From assembly GCA_037349105.1 (NCBI GenBank), contig JAYJMM010000079.1, positions 1,054,001 through 1,118,000 of the forward strand: DNA of 64,000 bases. The letters run 5' to 3'. Below the pieces are notes generated by a model. The model was not told the DNA's origin and did not search any database. It saw nothing but the letters and a program-made list of their open reading frames with translations. Of this stretch, positions 59,201 through 64,000 are shown one piece after another (the first letter of the stretch is position 1; every line of letters starts with the position of its first letter). The position numbers and the translations under genes are program-made. The DNA is from Limnomonas spitsbergensis (taxonomy: Eukaryota; Chlorophyta; Chlorophyceae; Chlamydomonadales).

Positions 59201-62200
59201 CTAGTCACTGGTGGAACATGTCTCTGCCCACTCTAGTCACTGGTGGAACATGGTTCTGCCCAATCTGGAAAAATAGCTAAACAATAATTAGGCCCTATTG
59301 GCCGGCCGGCAAAAAGAGGCAGCAGCCAACACTAAATTTAGTCGACTTCGGCTGCAGCCGAAATATTTGAAAGGGTCTTCTATTTGTCTGCTCTCGTCAC
59401 CGGTGCAACATGTCTCTGGCCAATCTAGTCAATAGTGCAACATATTTCTTGCCAAGTTGGTGCAACTGGTACAGCACGTCTCTGGCCAAGAATAAAGGCC
59501 GCCAAAATCCACGCCCCCTGGAATTTGCTTGTACAAGATGTCCCAGTGGCAGTGCAGCTCGTTCCAATATTCTAACAATCACATCTTGCGTCCGTCTCTC
59601 TACATCCCCACGAATATTTTTTGTATTAATCTGTCGCCCTGTTCTGCCGCACCTCCTTCTCGTCCAGAAGCCCTCGCCAGACTTGTCCCCCGGCTCCGTC
59701 ATCTCCATTCAGAAGACTGTTGAGGACCAGACTTGAAGGCGGCAGAACCAGGCTGCTGGCACCATGCAGGTTCCACCTATCAGGTTTGGGCATGTATGTA
59801 GATAAGGGGGGGGGTCATGGAGATGGTTTAAGGGTGAAGGGTGTGGGGCTCAGGGTGCATGGTTTAGGCATGAAGGCGGCAGGGCAAGGCCGTCAGCACC
59901 AAGCAGATTCCACCTATGAGGATAGGGCATGCATGGAGATGATGGGGGGCATGGAGATGGTTCGATAACCTTGGGTTTAGGGCTCAGGGTGCATGGTTTG
60001 GGCATGTAGATGGTTCAAGGTTTCGGGGTGAAGGGCTCAGGATGCATGGTTTAGGCATGAAGGTGGTTCAAGGCTTCAGGGTGAAGGGCTCAGGATGCAT
60101 GGTTTAGGCATGAAGGTGGTTCAAGGTTTCGGGGTGAAGGGATCAGGATGCATGGTTAAGGCATGAAGGTGGTTCAAGGCTTCAGGGTGAAGGGCTCAGG
60201 ATGCATGGTTTAGGCATGAAGGTGGTTCAAGGTTTCGGGGTCAAGGGCTCAGGATGCATGGTTTAGGCATGAAGGTGGTTCAAGGTTTCGGGGTGAAGGG
60301 ATCAGGATGCATGGTTTAGGCATGAAGGTGGTTCAAGGTTTCGGGGTCAAGGGCTCAGGATGCATGGTTTAGGCATAAAGGTGATTCAAGGTTTCGGGGT
60401 CAAGGGCTCAGGATGCATGGTTTAGGCATGAAGGTGGTTCAAGGTTTCGGGGTCAAGGGCTCAGGATGTATGGTTTAGGCATGAAGGTGGTTCAAGGTTT
60501 CGGGGTGAAGGGCTCAGGATGCATGGTTGAGGCATGAAGGTGGTTCAAGGTTTCGGGGTGAAGGGCTCAGGATGCATGGTTTAGGCATGAAGGTGGTTCA
60601 AAGTTTTGGGGTGAAGGGCTCAGGATGCATGGTTTAGGCATAAAGGTGATTCAAGGTTTCGGGGTCAAGGGCTCAGGATGCATGGTTTAGGCATGAAGGT
60701 GGTTCAAGGTTTCGGGGTCAAGGGCTCAGGATGTATGGTTTAGGCATGAAGGTGGTTCAAGGTTTCGGGGTGAAGGGCTCAGGATGCATGGTTGAGGCAT
60801 GAAGGTGGTTCAAGGTTTCGGGGTGAAGGGCTCAGGATGCATGGTTTAGGCATGAAGGTGGTTCAAAGTTTTGGGGTGAAGGGCTCAGGATGCATGGTTT
60901 AGGCATGAAGGTGGTTCAAGGTTTCGGGGTGAAGGGATCAGGATGCATGGTTTAGGCATGAAGGTGGTTCAAGGTTTCGGGGTCAAGGGCTCAGGATGCA
61001 TGGTTTAGGCATAAAGGTGATTCAAGGTTTCGGGGTCAAGGGCTCAGGATGCATGGTTTAGGCATGAAGGTGGTTCAAGGCTTCAGGGTGAAGGGCTCAG
61101 GATGTATGGTTTAGGCATGAAGGTGGTTCAAGGTTTCGGGGTGAAGGGCTCAGGATGCATGGTTGAGGCATGAAGGTGGTTCAAGGTTTCGGGGTGAAGG
61201 GCTCAGGATGCATGGTTTAGGCATGAAGGTGGTTCAAAGTTTTGGGGTGAAGGGCTCAGGATGCATGGTTTAGGCATGAAGGTGGTTCAAGGTTTTGGGG
61301 TGAAGGGCTCAGGATGCATGGTTTAGGCATGAAGGTGGTTCAAGGTTTTGGGGTGAAGGGCTCAGGATGCATGGTTTAGGCATGAAGGGGGTTCCAGGTT
61401 TCGGGGTCAAGGGCTCAGGATGCATGGTTTAGGCATGAAGGTGGTTCAAGGTTTTGGGGTGAAGGGCTCAGGATGCATGGTTTAGGCATGAAGGGGGTTC
61501 AAGGTTTCGGGGTCAAGGGCTCAGGATGTATGGTTTAGGCATGAAGGTGGTTCAAGGTTTCGGGGAGAAGGGCTCAGGATGTTTGATTAGGCATGAAGGC
61601 AGCAGAGCCAGGTTGCTGGCACCATGTACAAAATCCTAAACCCTAAACCCTTAACCCTAAACCCTTGACCCTAAACTAGGATACAATATGACAATTAAAA
61701 CATGCCAAGGATGTGAAACTTGCATTGGGGTGGGTCAAGGGTTAAGGCATTTGGGTTGATAATGCATGGTTTAGGCATGACGGCAGCAGAACCAAGCTGC
61801 TGGTGCCTTGCATATTCCACTCAGCAGGATAGGGGTGGGCATGAAAACTGGATCGGGTCCAAGTGTTTGATGTATATGATTAGGGAGGGTTTGGGGTCAA
61901 GGTTGTGGTAAAACGTTTAGGGCTCGGGATTGATGTAATAGGATTGAGGGATCCAGGCTTACAGCAAATGGGCTAGGTATGAGGGGTATGTGGTTTAAGG
62001 TTAAGGGTTAGGTTGAGGGTTGAGGGTTGAGGGCTAAGGTATACAGTGAAGTGGTAACTGGTTAGGTTGAGGGTTGAGGGTTGAGGGCTAGGGTATATAG
62101 TGAAGGGCCTGGGGTTGAGGGTTAGGGTTCATGGTTTATTATCAGGCTTGAAGGCGTCAGGACCAGGCACCTGGCACCATACAGGCTCCACGTAGCAGAG

Positions 62201-62950
62201 AGTGTGATACAGGGAGATAGAAGAGTGTACACTGGCCAGGGTGCAAGCAGACGGATGGGAGGGGCGATGGAGCAGTGTTTGATTTGGTGTGCGCCAGACC
62301 GTCATTGGGGGGGGGGCAGCCGGGTGGCCACCGCAGGCCAACTTGGGTCTGAAGCTTGACCGGCCTACAGCCAGGGGTCCAGGGAGGAGGGCCATAGGGC
62401 CATCCCAGCCAAAATGGCCATCCTGGCCACAGGCCATGACACAGATGACCTTAAACGTAGGAGCCGGGCTCCTGGAGCCCTGTATTAAGCAGCTGCGTTA
62501 GGCCGGTGGCCTATACAGGACGGAAGCACCACAAGAAACTTGTAGGCTGTGGCAAGCACTACCATGCAGGGACACTTCAAAGAGGAAGAAAACAACTAAG
62601 TACCCATTTCCCACACATGCTTGCAAGCACATCTTATGAAACCATTTCTTTTCGTGCGCACATGCGCACATGCATGCCAGCAGAGCTGATCAGCCACCAC
62701 CTGAAACACAAAGTCACCCACTCATGTAGCAGTGGGGTGTTCAAGTGCTGTTCACACATATGCCTGAGGGATTCCCACGTGTAATTCACACTTGCCGGTT
62801 ACAAGAGTGTCAGTGGAATTCCCACTTGCAATTCACACTTGATGTTCACACATGTGCCTGAGAGGATATCTCGTTTCATTCAGAAAGATTCACACATTCA
62901 CACCTGCGGAGGAGCTCGATCAAGTCAGCCCCTGCAGAAGCGTCCATAGC
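31371..62950 (-). CDS. Protein kinase-ankyrin repeat protein (gene K, 5' uncertain), at least 21 exons
   Basis: Exons (5' to 3'): 62950-62904, 59776-59653, 58269-57970, 57309-57237, 55908-55823, 53441-53302, 51170-51035, 47139-47023, 46132-45922, 44659-44517, 43517-43425, 42622-42413, 38240-38142, 37159-37049, 36388-36335, 36139-36041, 34756-34658, 33626-33528, 32558-32460, 32203-32105, 31505-31371. Every junction is GT-AG and in phase; the sum is 2574 nt (857 residues and a stop). A kinase domain comes first, then a Ser/Gly-rich linker, then ankyrin repeats. The order resembles kinase-ankyrin signalling proteins such as animal RIPK4, probably by convergence. Coding takes about 8% of the span, with introns filled by splice-site-derived arrays. 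The 62950 exon contains an ATG at 62947 that could be the start, but it is preceded by a good acceptor (CTCCCGCAG), so more exons may lie upstream. Confidence 0.8.
31506..31785 (-). repeat. Two acceptor/exon-start copies upstream of K last exon
   Basis: On minus, CTGCTGCATGCAG|GAGTATGCCTCGG (about 31715) and CTGCTGCATTTAG|GAGTATGCCTCGG (about 31610) match the functional CTGCTTAATGCAG|GAGTATGCTTCGC at 31505. Each unit also carries AAAACACATTCATCCATGC. Confidence 0.75.
31840..32075. repeat. GTACCGTACTGGTATCCGT array
   Basis: Four or five units of about 33 bp with ACCGTACTGGTATC and TTCACCCATTGACT in the last intron of K. Confidence 0.65.
32602..32796. mobile_element. MITE-3 copy in gene K
   Basis: Left end TGTATTTGATTTGCTTTCCC and inverted right end GGCGAAGCAAACCTACA. 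Shares GAAAATACGATTTTTTGTAA and GCTGCCCTCAGG with 1022-1212. Confidence 0.6.
32880..33025. repeat. 30-bp perfect array in gene K intron
   Basis: Five units of CATTACCCAGCCCAAGAGGG plus GGCTACCCAG. Confidence 0.75.
33410..33527 (-). repeat. Donor-side copy of K ankyrin exon 33626-33528
   Basis: Minus strand carries the 3' half of the repeat (residues like CIRLLLDS and a donor AAG|GTGTTGACGG) with an in-frame TGA. A decayed duplicate downstream of the true donor. Confidence 0.6.
33627..34330 (-). repeat. Three acceptor-side copies of an ankyrin exon, plus 31-bp array
   Basis: The first two-thirds of exon 33626-33528 (GAGGGCCGTACAGTGCTGCA) with its acceptor is copied at about 33745-33665, 33863-33790 and 34325-34245. 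Between lies a 31-bp array (GGGCAGTACTGTATGTGTG), about ten units at 33925-34245, starting from the same acceptor region. Confidence 0.75.
34390..34657 (-). repeat. Donor-side copies of K ankyrin exon 34756-34658
   Basis: At about 34555-34500 the minus strand repeats the exon end (residues LLLLLHGTTVHVIR beside LLLQRGAAVNVIAK) and a GTACGT donor. Poly-CAG-like triplets mark the slippage zone. Confidence 0.6.
34757..35570 (-). repeat. Acceptor copies and GTACAGGGGTGA array before exon 34756
   Basis: The exon start (GATGGCTGGACTGCC, minus) recurs in decayed form at about 34830, 34975, 35400 and 35530. Between run units of GGTACAGGGGTGAAGTACAG (34850-35350), C/T-rich on the sense strand. Confidence 0.65.
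36452..36735 (+). mobile_element. MITE-1 copy with a nested family-2 insertion
   Basis: Contains CAGCTACACTCTAGCTGCAC, CAACCAGCCCTAGGCC and AAGGTTTGGTCCCACTTGGC, ending GAAATAAATACT. It is interrupted at 36606-36667 by a family-2 element. Confidence 0.65.
36606..36667 (+). mobile_element. Family-2 short element with 16-bp target-site duplication
   Basis: The 62-bp insert (core GACGTGGCCGAGC and GCAGGGCCCAGAGGTG) is flanked by perfect 16-bp direct repeats ACTTGGCCCAGTGGTG at 36590-36605 and 36668-36683. This is the signature of a transposed or retroposed copy. Confidence 0.75.
37360..37515. repeat. GGGCCTGACGGCCTG array
   Basis: About twelve units of 8-15 bp built from GGGCCTGACGG in a K intron. 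A possible 42-nt mini-exon (37334-37293, GPLHMASPAGGQE) lies just beside it. Confidence 0.65.
37855..38141 (-). repeat. 32-bp donor-derived array after ankyrin exon 38240-38142
   Basis: Nine units; each on minus reads GACAAGGTGTGGAGATTGGG, repeating the exon end GACAAG with its donor GTGTGG. The array begins exactly at the functional donor. Confidence 0.85.
38260..41590 (-). repeat. 3.3-kb array of 25/26-bp units before ankyrin exon 38240
   Basis: About 120 units of GGTGATTGGTGGGACAGGTG plus CAGGG(G), varying mainly in G-run length (25 or 26 bp) and one A/G site. It fills most of the 42412-38241 intron. On the sense strand it is C/T-rich, like an extended pyrimidine tract. It causes the false 1046-codon Pro-rich open frame. 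Confidence 0.9.
42120..42412 (-). repeat. 9-bp GGATCTACT/GGATCTGCT array after exon 42622-42413
   Basis: About 25 units of (G)CTGGATCTACT. The same 9-mer family occurs in another K intron at 57420-57940. Confidence 0.75.
42413..46132 (-). CDS. Linker exons of gene K between kinase and ankyrin parts
   Basis: Four exons join in phase between the kinase and the first clear ankyrin unit. 46132-45922 is Ser/Gln/Gly-rich with a PGSQPGSQPGS run, encoded by a short in-frame tandem repeat. 44659-44517 is Ser/Arg/Gly-rich. 43517-43425 is Pro/Thr/Arg-rich. 42622-42413 has a Ser/Asn-rich start and then a degenerate first ankyrin unit, TPLVEASKCGDTEGVRALLE, ending DEPDS before GTAAGT. No catalytic motif is visible. 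The Ser/Thr/Arg richness could make it a phosphorylated flexible linker; that is inference. An additional piece at 43150-43030 (RTLSVEECRARTEQALWA) looks protein-like but lacks a clear acceptor and is not needed for phase. Confidence 0.6.
43305..43400. repeat. Short repeat family 4 copy
   Basis: CAGGCTGCGCTCATTCC, ACTCTCACGTCCCC and GCGCAGCTTTCTTTC, as at 51395-51480. Just after K exon 43517-43425. A copy of that exon's acceptor (CACCTGCAAAGGGGAGCAG) is at 43634. Confidence 0.55.
43800..44070. repeat. Telomere-like GGGATGAGGGTTTA array
   Basis: About eighteen units of GATGAGGGTTTAGG(G), a variant of TTTAGGG. Lies in a K intron, beside a partial MITE-3 (44070-44220). Confidence 0.7.
44990..45720. 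other. AT-rich relic and short direct repeats in a K intron
   Basis: 44990-45310 is AT-rich and related to 20345-20650. ACACAGCGGTTACAGCCTGTG (45469) recurs near 45570, and CACTGGCATGGTGCACCGGA occurs twice near 45667-45710. Confidence 0.45.
46150..46435 (-). repeat. G-rich (sense C-rich) 55-bp array before K exon 46132
   Basis: Three or four units of GGGTTAGGGTGGGGTGGGG with TACAAGCAGGG. Sense strand is a long pyrimidine tract leading to the acceptor. Confidence 0.7.
46540..46960. repeat. 30-bp AATGTGTGGAGACAGGCATG array
   Basis: About thirteen units between K exons 47139-47023 and 46132-45922, on the donor side. Confidence 0.7.
47023..59776 (-). CDS. Kinase domain exons of gene K
   Basis: Subdomains appear in order. 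Exon 59776-59653: glycine loop GDDGAGGQVWRGLLDEKE, where the first Gly of GxGxxGxV is Asp. Exon 58269-57970: VAVK with the ATP-binding Lys, an insert of about 50 residues rich in Ser/Lys/Pro, then ALKRELAVLMHV with the helix-C Glu. Exon 57309-57237: hinge, CIVMNLYPCSLEGLI. Exon 55908-55823: helix E, AVDIAKDVAIGLQELH. Exon 53441-53302: VLDLKPENILI, ADFGISRI and KGTYNYM; the HRD triad is VLD here, so the catalytic Asp and Asn remain but this is a non-RD kinase. Exon 51170-51035: APEQMCEE and ADIWAFACTMIHMVSG (APE and helix F Asp; an ATG codon is split across the intron). Exon 47139-47023: LLQRCLSYDPACRPTAKQL with the conserved late Arg. All key catalytic residues are present, so it is probably active, likely Ser/Thr or dual-specificity. 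Confidence 0.85.
47140..47290 (-). repeat. Acceptor and exon-start copy of last kinase exon
   Basis: On minus, 47271-47215 repeats the acceptor TTTCTCACCAG and the exon start with two changes in the encoded residues (VYVEEQGPVLPDRMPL versus VYVEKQGPVLPDRMPL). It could serve as an alternative exon but is not needed for the frame. Confidence 0.8.
47470..49975. repeat. 2.5-kb array of 53-bp units
   Basis: About 47 units of CAGGCTACACCTGTGCCGTA plus TTGTGGTGTATCGTGCAACC and GGTGGAACTAT. 53 is not a multiple of 3 yet no frame is closed on the plus strand, so overlapping false open frames up to 735 codons arise. Lies in the K intron 51034-47140. Confidence 0.9.
50440..51034 (-). repeat. Donor-side copies of kinase exon 51170-51035
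   Basis: The exon end with donor (minus ATGCTCAAG|GTAGGG) is copied at about 50884-50950 (about 80 bp of exon), 50625-50680, and in shorter form near 50475, 50533 and 50582 (ATACCTTGAGCATTCCAT). GCATGGTGCACGCA units add a small array. Confidence 0.7.
51395..51480. repeat. Short repeat family 4 copy
   Basis: CAGGCTGCGCTGTTTCCTTA, ACTCTCACGCCTCCC and GCATGGCTTTCTTCC. Confidence 0.55.
51785..53301 (-). repeat. About eleven donor-junction copies of the DFG/activation-loop exon
   Basis: The end of exon 53441-53302 (ACCAGCTGCAAGGGCACGTA plus CAACTACAT|GTGCG, minus) is repeated near 53215, 52905, 52795, 52685, 52570, 52455, 52340, 52225, 52120, 51910 and 51805. Five or six form a 115-bp tandem array. 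In these, CTTTGCAG|ACCAGC before the exon piece also looks like an acceptor, so each unit is a potential 29-nt mini-exon. MITE-3 at 52972-53153 interrupts the series. Confidence 0.85.
52972..53153. mobile_element. MITE-3 copy inside the donor array of gene K
   Basis: GTAGATTTAATTTGCTTTCC at the left and inverted AGGCAAAGCAAATCGAC at the right. Confidence 0.65.
53460..54245 (-). repeat. Acceptor copies and 35-bp array before kinase exon 53441
   Basis: The acceptor with exon start (CTCAG|GTGCTCGACCTCAAGCC, minus) is copied at about 53537, 53628 and 53767 with growing decay. Then a 35-bp array (GGTACAGGGGTGTAGTACAT) of about thirteen units follows to 54245. Sense strand is C/T-rich. Confidence 0.75.
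54355..54435. repeat. Telomere-like CCCTAAACCCTTAACCCC tract
   Basis: Short degenerate run between the acceptor-side and donor-side arrays of the same intron. Confidence 0.55.
54460..55822 (-). repeat. 36-bp donor-derived array after kinase helix-E exon
   Basis: About 35 units. The exon end and donor on minus read GAGCTGCACGACTTGGGTGT then CCTG|GTGAGGG; the unit reads GAGCTGTACAACTTGGGGGT then CATGGTGAGGG. The array starts at the functional donor and grows more decayed with distance. Confidence 0.85.
55925..56500 (-). repeat. G-rich array (sense pyrimidine tract) before exon 55908
   Basis: GGGGGGCAGGGGGGGTAGGCG units; the sense strand is C/T-rich directly upstream of acceptor CCCTTCAG. A second copy of that acceptor (CCTTCAGAGATAAGCTGTGA, minus) is at about 56750-56725. 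Strong G-quadruplex potential on the plus strand. Confidence 0.75.
56840..57236 (-). repeat. 30-bp donor-derived array after kinase hinge exon
   Basis: About eleven units that on minus contain GGGGTGTGGGTGAGGGTGTGG and GACAGGCAAG; the functional donor is CAG|GTGTGGAAAAG at 57236. Four TTTCAGTCCCAC-type units lie next to the donor. Confidence 0.6.
57420..57969 (-). repeat. Donor copies and 9-bp array after the VAVK exon
   Basis: GATCACGCAG|GTGGGGG on minus is the true exon end; decayed copies are at about 57826-57850 and 57720-57735. Between are GGATCTGCT/GGATCTACT units like those at 42120-42412. Confidence 0.65.
58345..59000. repeat. 21- to 25-bp CTTCCCTCCCGGGGCAAAGG array
   Basis: About thirty units with several sub-variants (CGCTTCCC, CAGCGGCAAAGG). 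Fills the acceptor side of the 59652-58270 intron. Confidence 0.8.
59095..59265. repeat. 32-bp CTGCCCACTCTAGTCACTGG array
   Basis: Four or five units with AACATGTCT. Decayed units recur at 59395-59480. Confidence 0.7.
59777..62200 (-). repeat. Exon-start copies of the glycine-loop exon and 53-bp array
   Basis: The exon start (GTGGAACCTGCATGGTGCCA, minus) is copied at about 59917, 61635, 61828 and 62190. Between, 59985-61590 is a 53-bp array (GGATGCATGGTTTAGGCATG, AAGGTGGTTCAAGG) of about thirty units. A TTTAGGG-like tract is at 61633-61680. Confidence 0.75.
62285..62425. repeat. Degenerate MITE-1 fragment
   Basis: GGTGGCCACCGCAGGCCAAC and CCGGCCTACAGCC recall the family's middle part. Confidence 0.35.
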
Positions 62951-63170
62951 CTGCGGGAGAGAGGGGGTGGCAGAGGCAGGGTTCAGTGTAAATGCAGGGG
63001 ATTGGAGGGGGCAGAGGCAAGACTCAGTGTCAAACTGTCGTTACAGGGGATTGGAGGGAGCAGAGGCAAGACTCAGTGTCAACTGTAAAACTGTCGTTAC
63101 AGGGGATTGGAGGGTGCAGAGGCAAGACTCAGTGTCAAACTGTCGATACAGGGGAGTGGTGGCAGCCTGT
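62951..63170 (-). repeat. 50-bp acceptor-side array before exon 62950
   Basis: Four units of GGCAAGACTCAGTGTCAAAC and ACAGGGGATTGGAGG; the unit nearest the exon (GGCAGGGTTCAGTGTAAATG) continues into the acceptor tract. Confidence 0.65.
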
Positions 63171-63639
63171 CTGGTTAGTTCATGATGATTCAAGCATAGC
63201 CAATAGTTTAACCTTCAGAGTCACAAGTTCCCTAATGTATGCTACGATACCGTATGACCGGTCAGAAGATTATGCATCAGGGCACCAACATATGCAACAG
63301 TGGACCCGACCTCATTCGCCTGGCTCGTTAGGACCTCGGCCCAATCGTGACTTCAACCCTGTGAACTCATTGCCGCAGAGGTGCAGACTTGAAACCTCTT
63401 AATATTCCCCTGCATGCCGCCCCTCCAACTGATCACAGCCAGCACCAACACCAGCTACAGCCGCCATAATAGCCAAAATCAGCTACACGTGTGCCGTGTC
63501 CTGCCATCTGATGCTAACTTGGTAGCACAATCCCGCTTGGCCTGTGCCGTATCATGCCGTAAAGAGTTGTATCGTTCTACCCTGCCAGCCACATCGAATC
63601 ACTCGGAGGCTGAGTAAAAGGCATAACTTAAAACATGTA

Positions 63640-63990
63640 AATGGCTCCCCGACTGCTACCGCACCTGCATTTGCCTCCATGGCTGGATCTTGCACCAACT
63701 AACAAGGTACTAGGTCTATATCCCACCCCCCCTGCATGGTTCCCCGACTGCTGCCGCACCTGCATTTCATTGCATTGTTGGATCTTGCACCAACTAATGA
63801 GGTACTAGGTCTACATTGCAACAATTCAGCTCCCCTGCATGATCCCCAAGACCATGGTAGCACGATACGGCATAATACGGCGCAATACGGCACAGGTTCA
63901 GCCGGATTGCACTACCATGCCCAAGACCGGAAGACCCCAACTGCTGCCGCACCTGCAACCCCATCCATCACTGGATGCTGAACTAATCAA
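63640..63990 (-). repeat. Three likely donor-junction copies at window end
   Basis: Minus-strand GGTGCAAGATCCAGCCATGG plus AAATGCAG|GTGCGG occurs at about 63700, 63795 and in variant form at 63975. By analogy this marks an upstream K exon ending near 63957, but its frame could not be joined. Confidence 0.4.
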
Positions 63991-64000
63991 CCGAAGACCA

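Overview
This is a nuclear DNA window from a eukaryote, most likely a chlorophyte green alga of the Chlamydomonadales type. The signs are many short exons with GT-AG introns, octotricopeptide-like (OPR) repeats of the 'LSNxxWAxA' kind, Gln/Ala/Ser-rich proteins, TTTAGGG-type interstitial telomere repeats and extreme minisatellite content. A Haematococcus-like genome is my guess from style, not something the sequence proves. Few of the long open frames are genes; most are shadows of tandem arrays. I rebuilt genes by joining exons across splice sites and requiring reading phase to match at every junction.

Layout. 584-7497 (+): five-exon gene for an unrecognised protein with an acidic tail (P1, 5' end outside). 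8934-about 12596 (-): low-complexity Gln/Ala-rich gene with a possible C-terminal dsRNA-binding-like fold (A). 13691-17023 (-): compact three-exon gene for a 230-residue protein with two dsRNA-binding domains (B). 18462-27086 (-): eight-exon OPR-repeat gene (C), probably an organelle RNA-processing or translation factor, 5' end unresolved. 29690-30440 (+): dead non-LTR retrotransposon reverse transcriptase. 31371-62950 or beyond (-): a gene of more than 31 kb with at least 21 exons for a protein kinase followed by ankyrin repeats (K). Only about 8% of K is coding.

The striking feature is how the introns are built. In nearly every intron of all five genes, the DNA beside a splice site has been copied, often with a piece of the exon. 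Copies of the 5' splice junction lie in the first part of the intron, just after the exon they resemble; most of these are G-rich on the sense strand. Copies of the 3' splice junction (pyrimidine tract, AG and the start of the exon) lie in the last part, just before the exon; most are C/T-rich on the sense strand. Many grow into long minisatellites. So the repeats look anchored to splice sites and oriented with transcription, as if introns grew by repeated duplication of their own ends.

Scattered through this are at least two MITE-like families with terminal inverted repeats, a short repeat of about 62 bp with a 16-bp target-site duplication, two further short families, and TTTAGGG-like tracts. 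There is no operon logic; neighbouring genes need not act together, though two adjacent genes (A, B) may both bind dsRNA and C is also an RNA-binding type.
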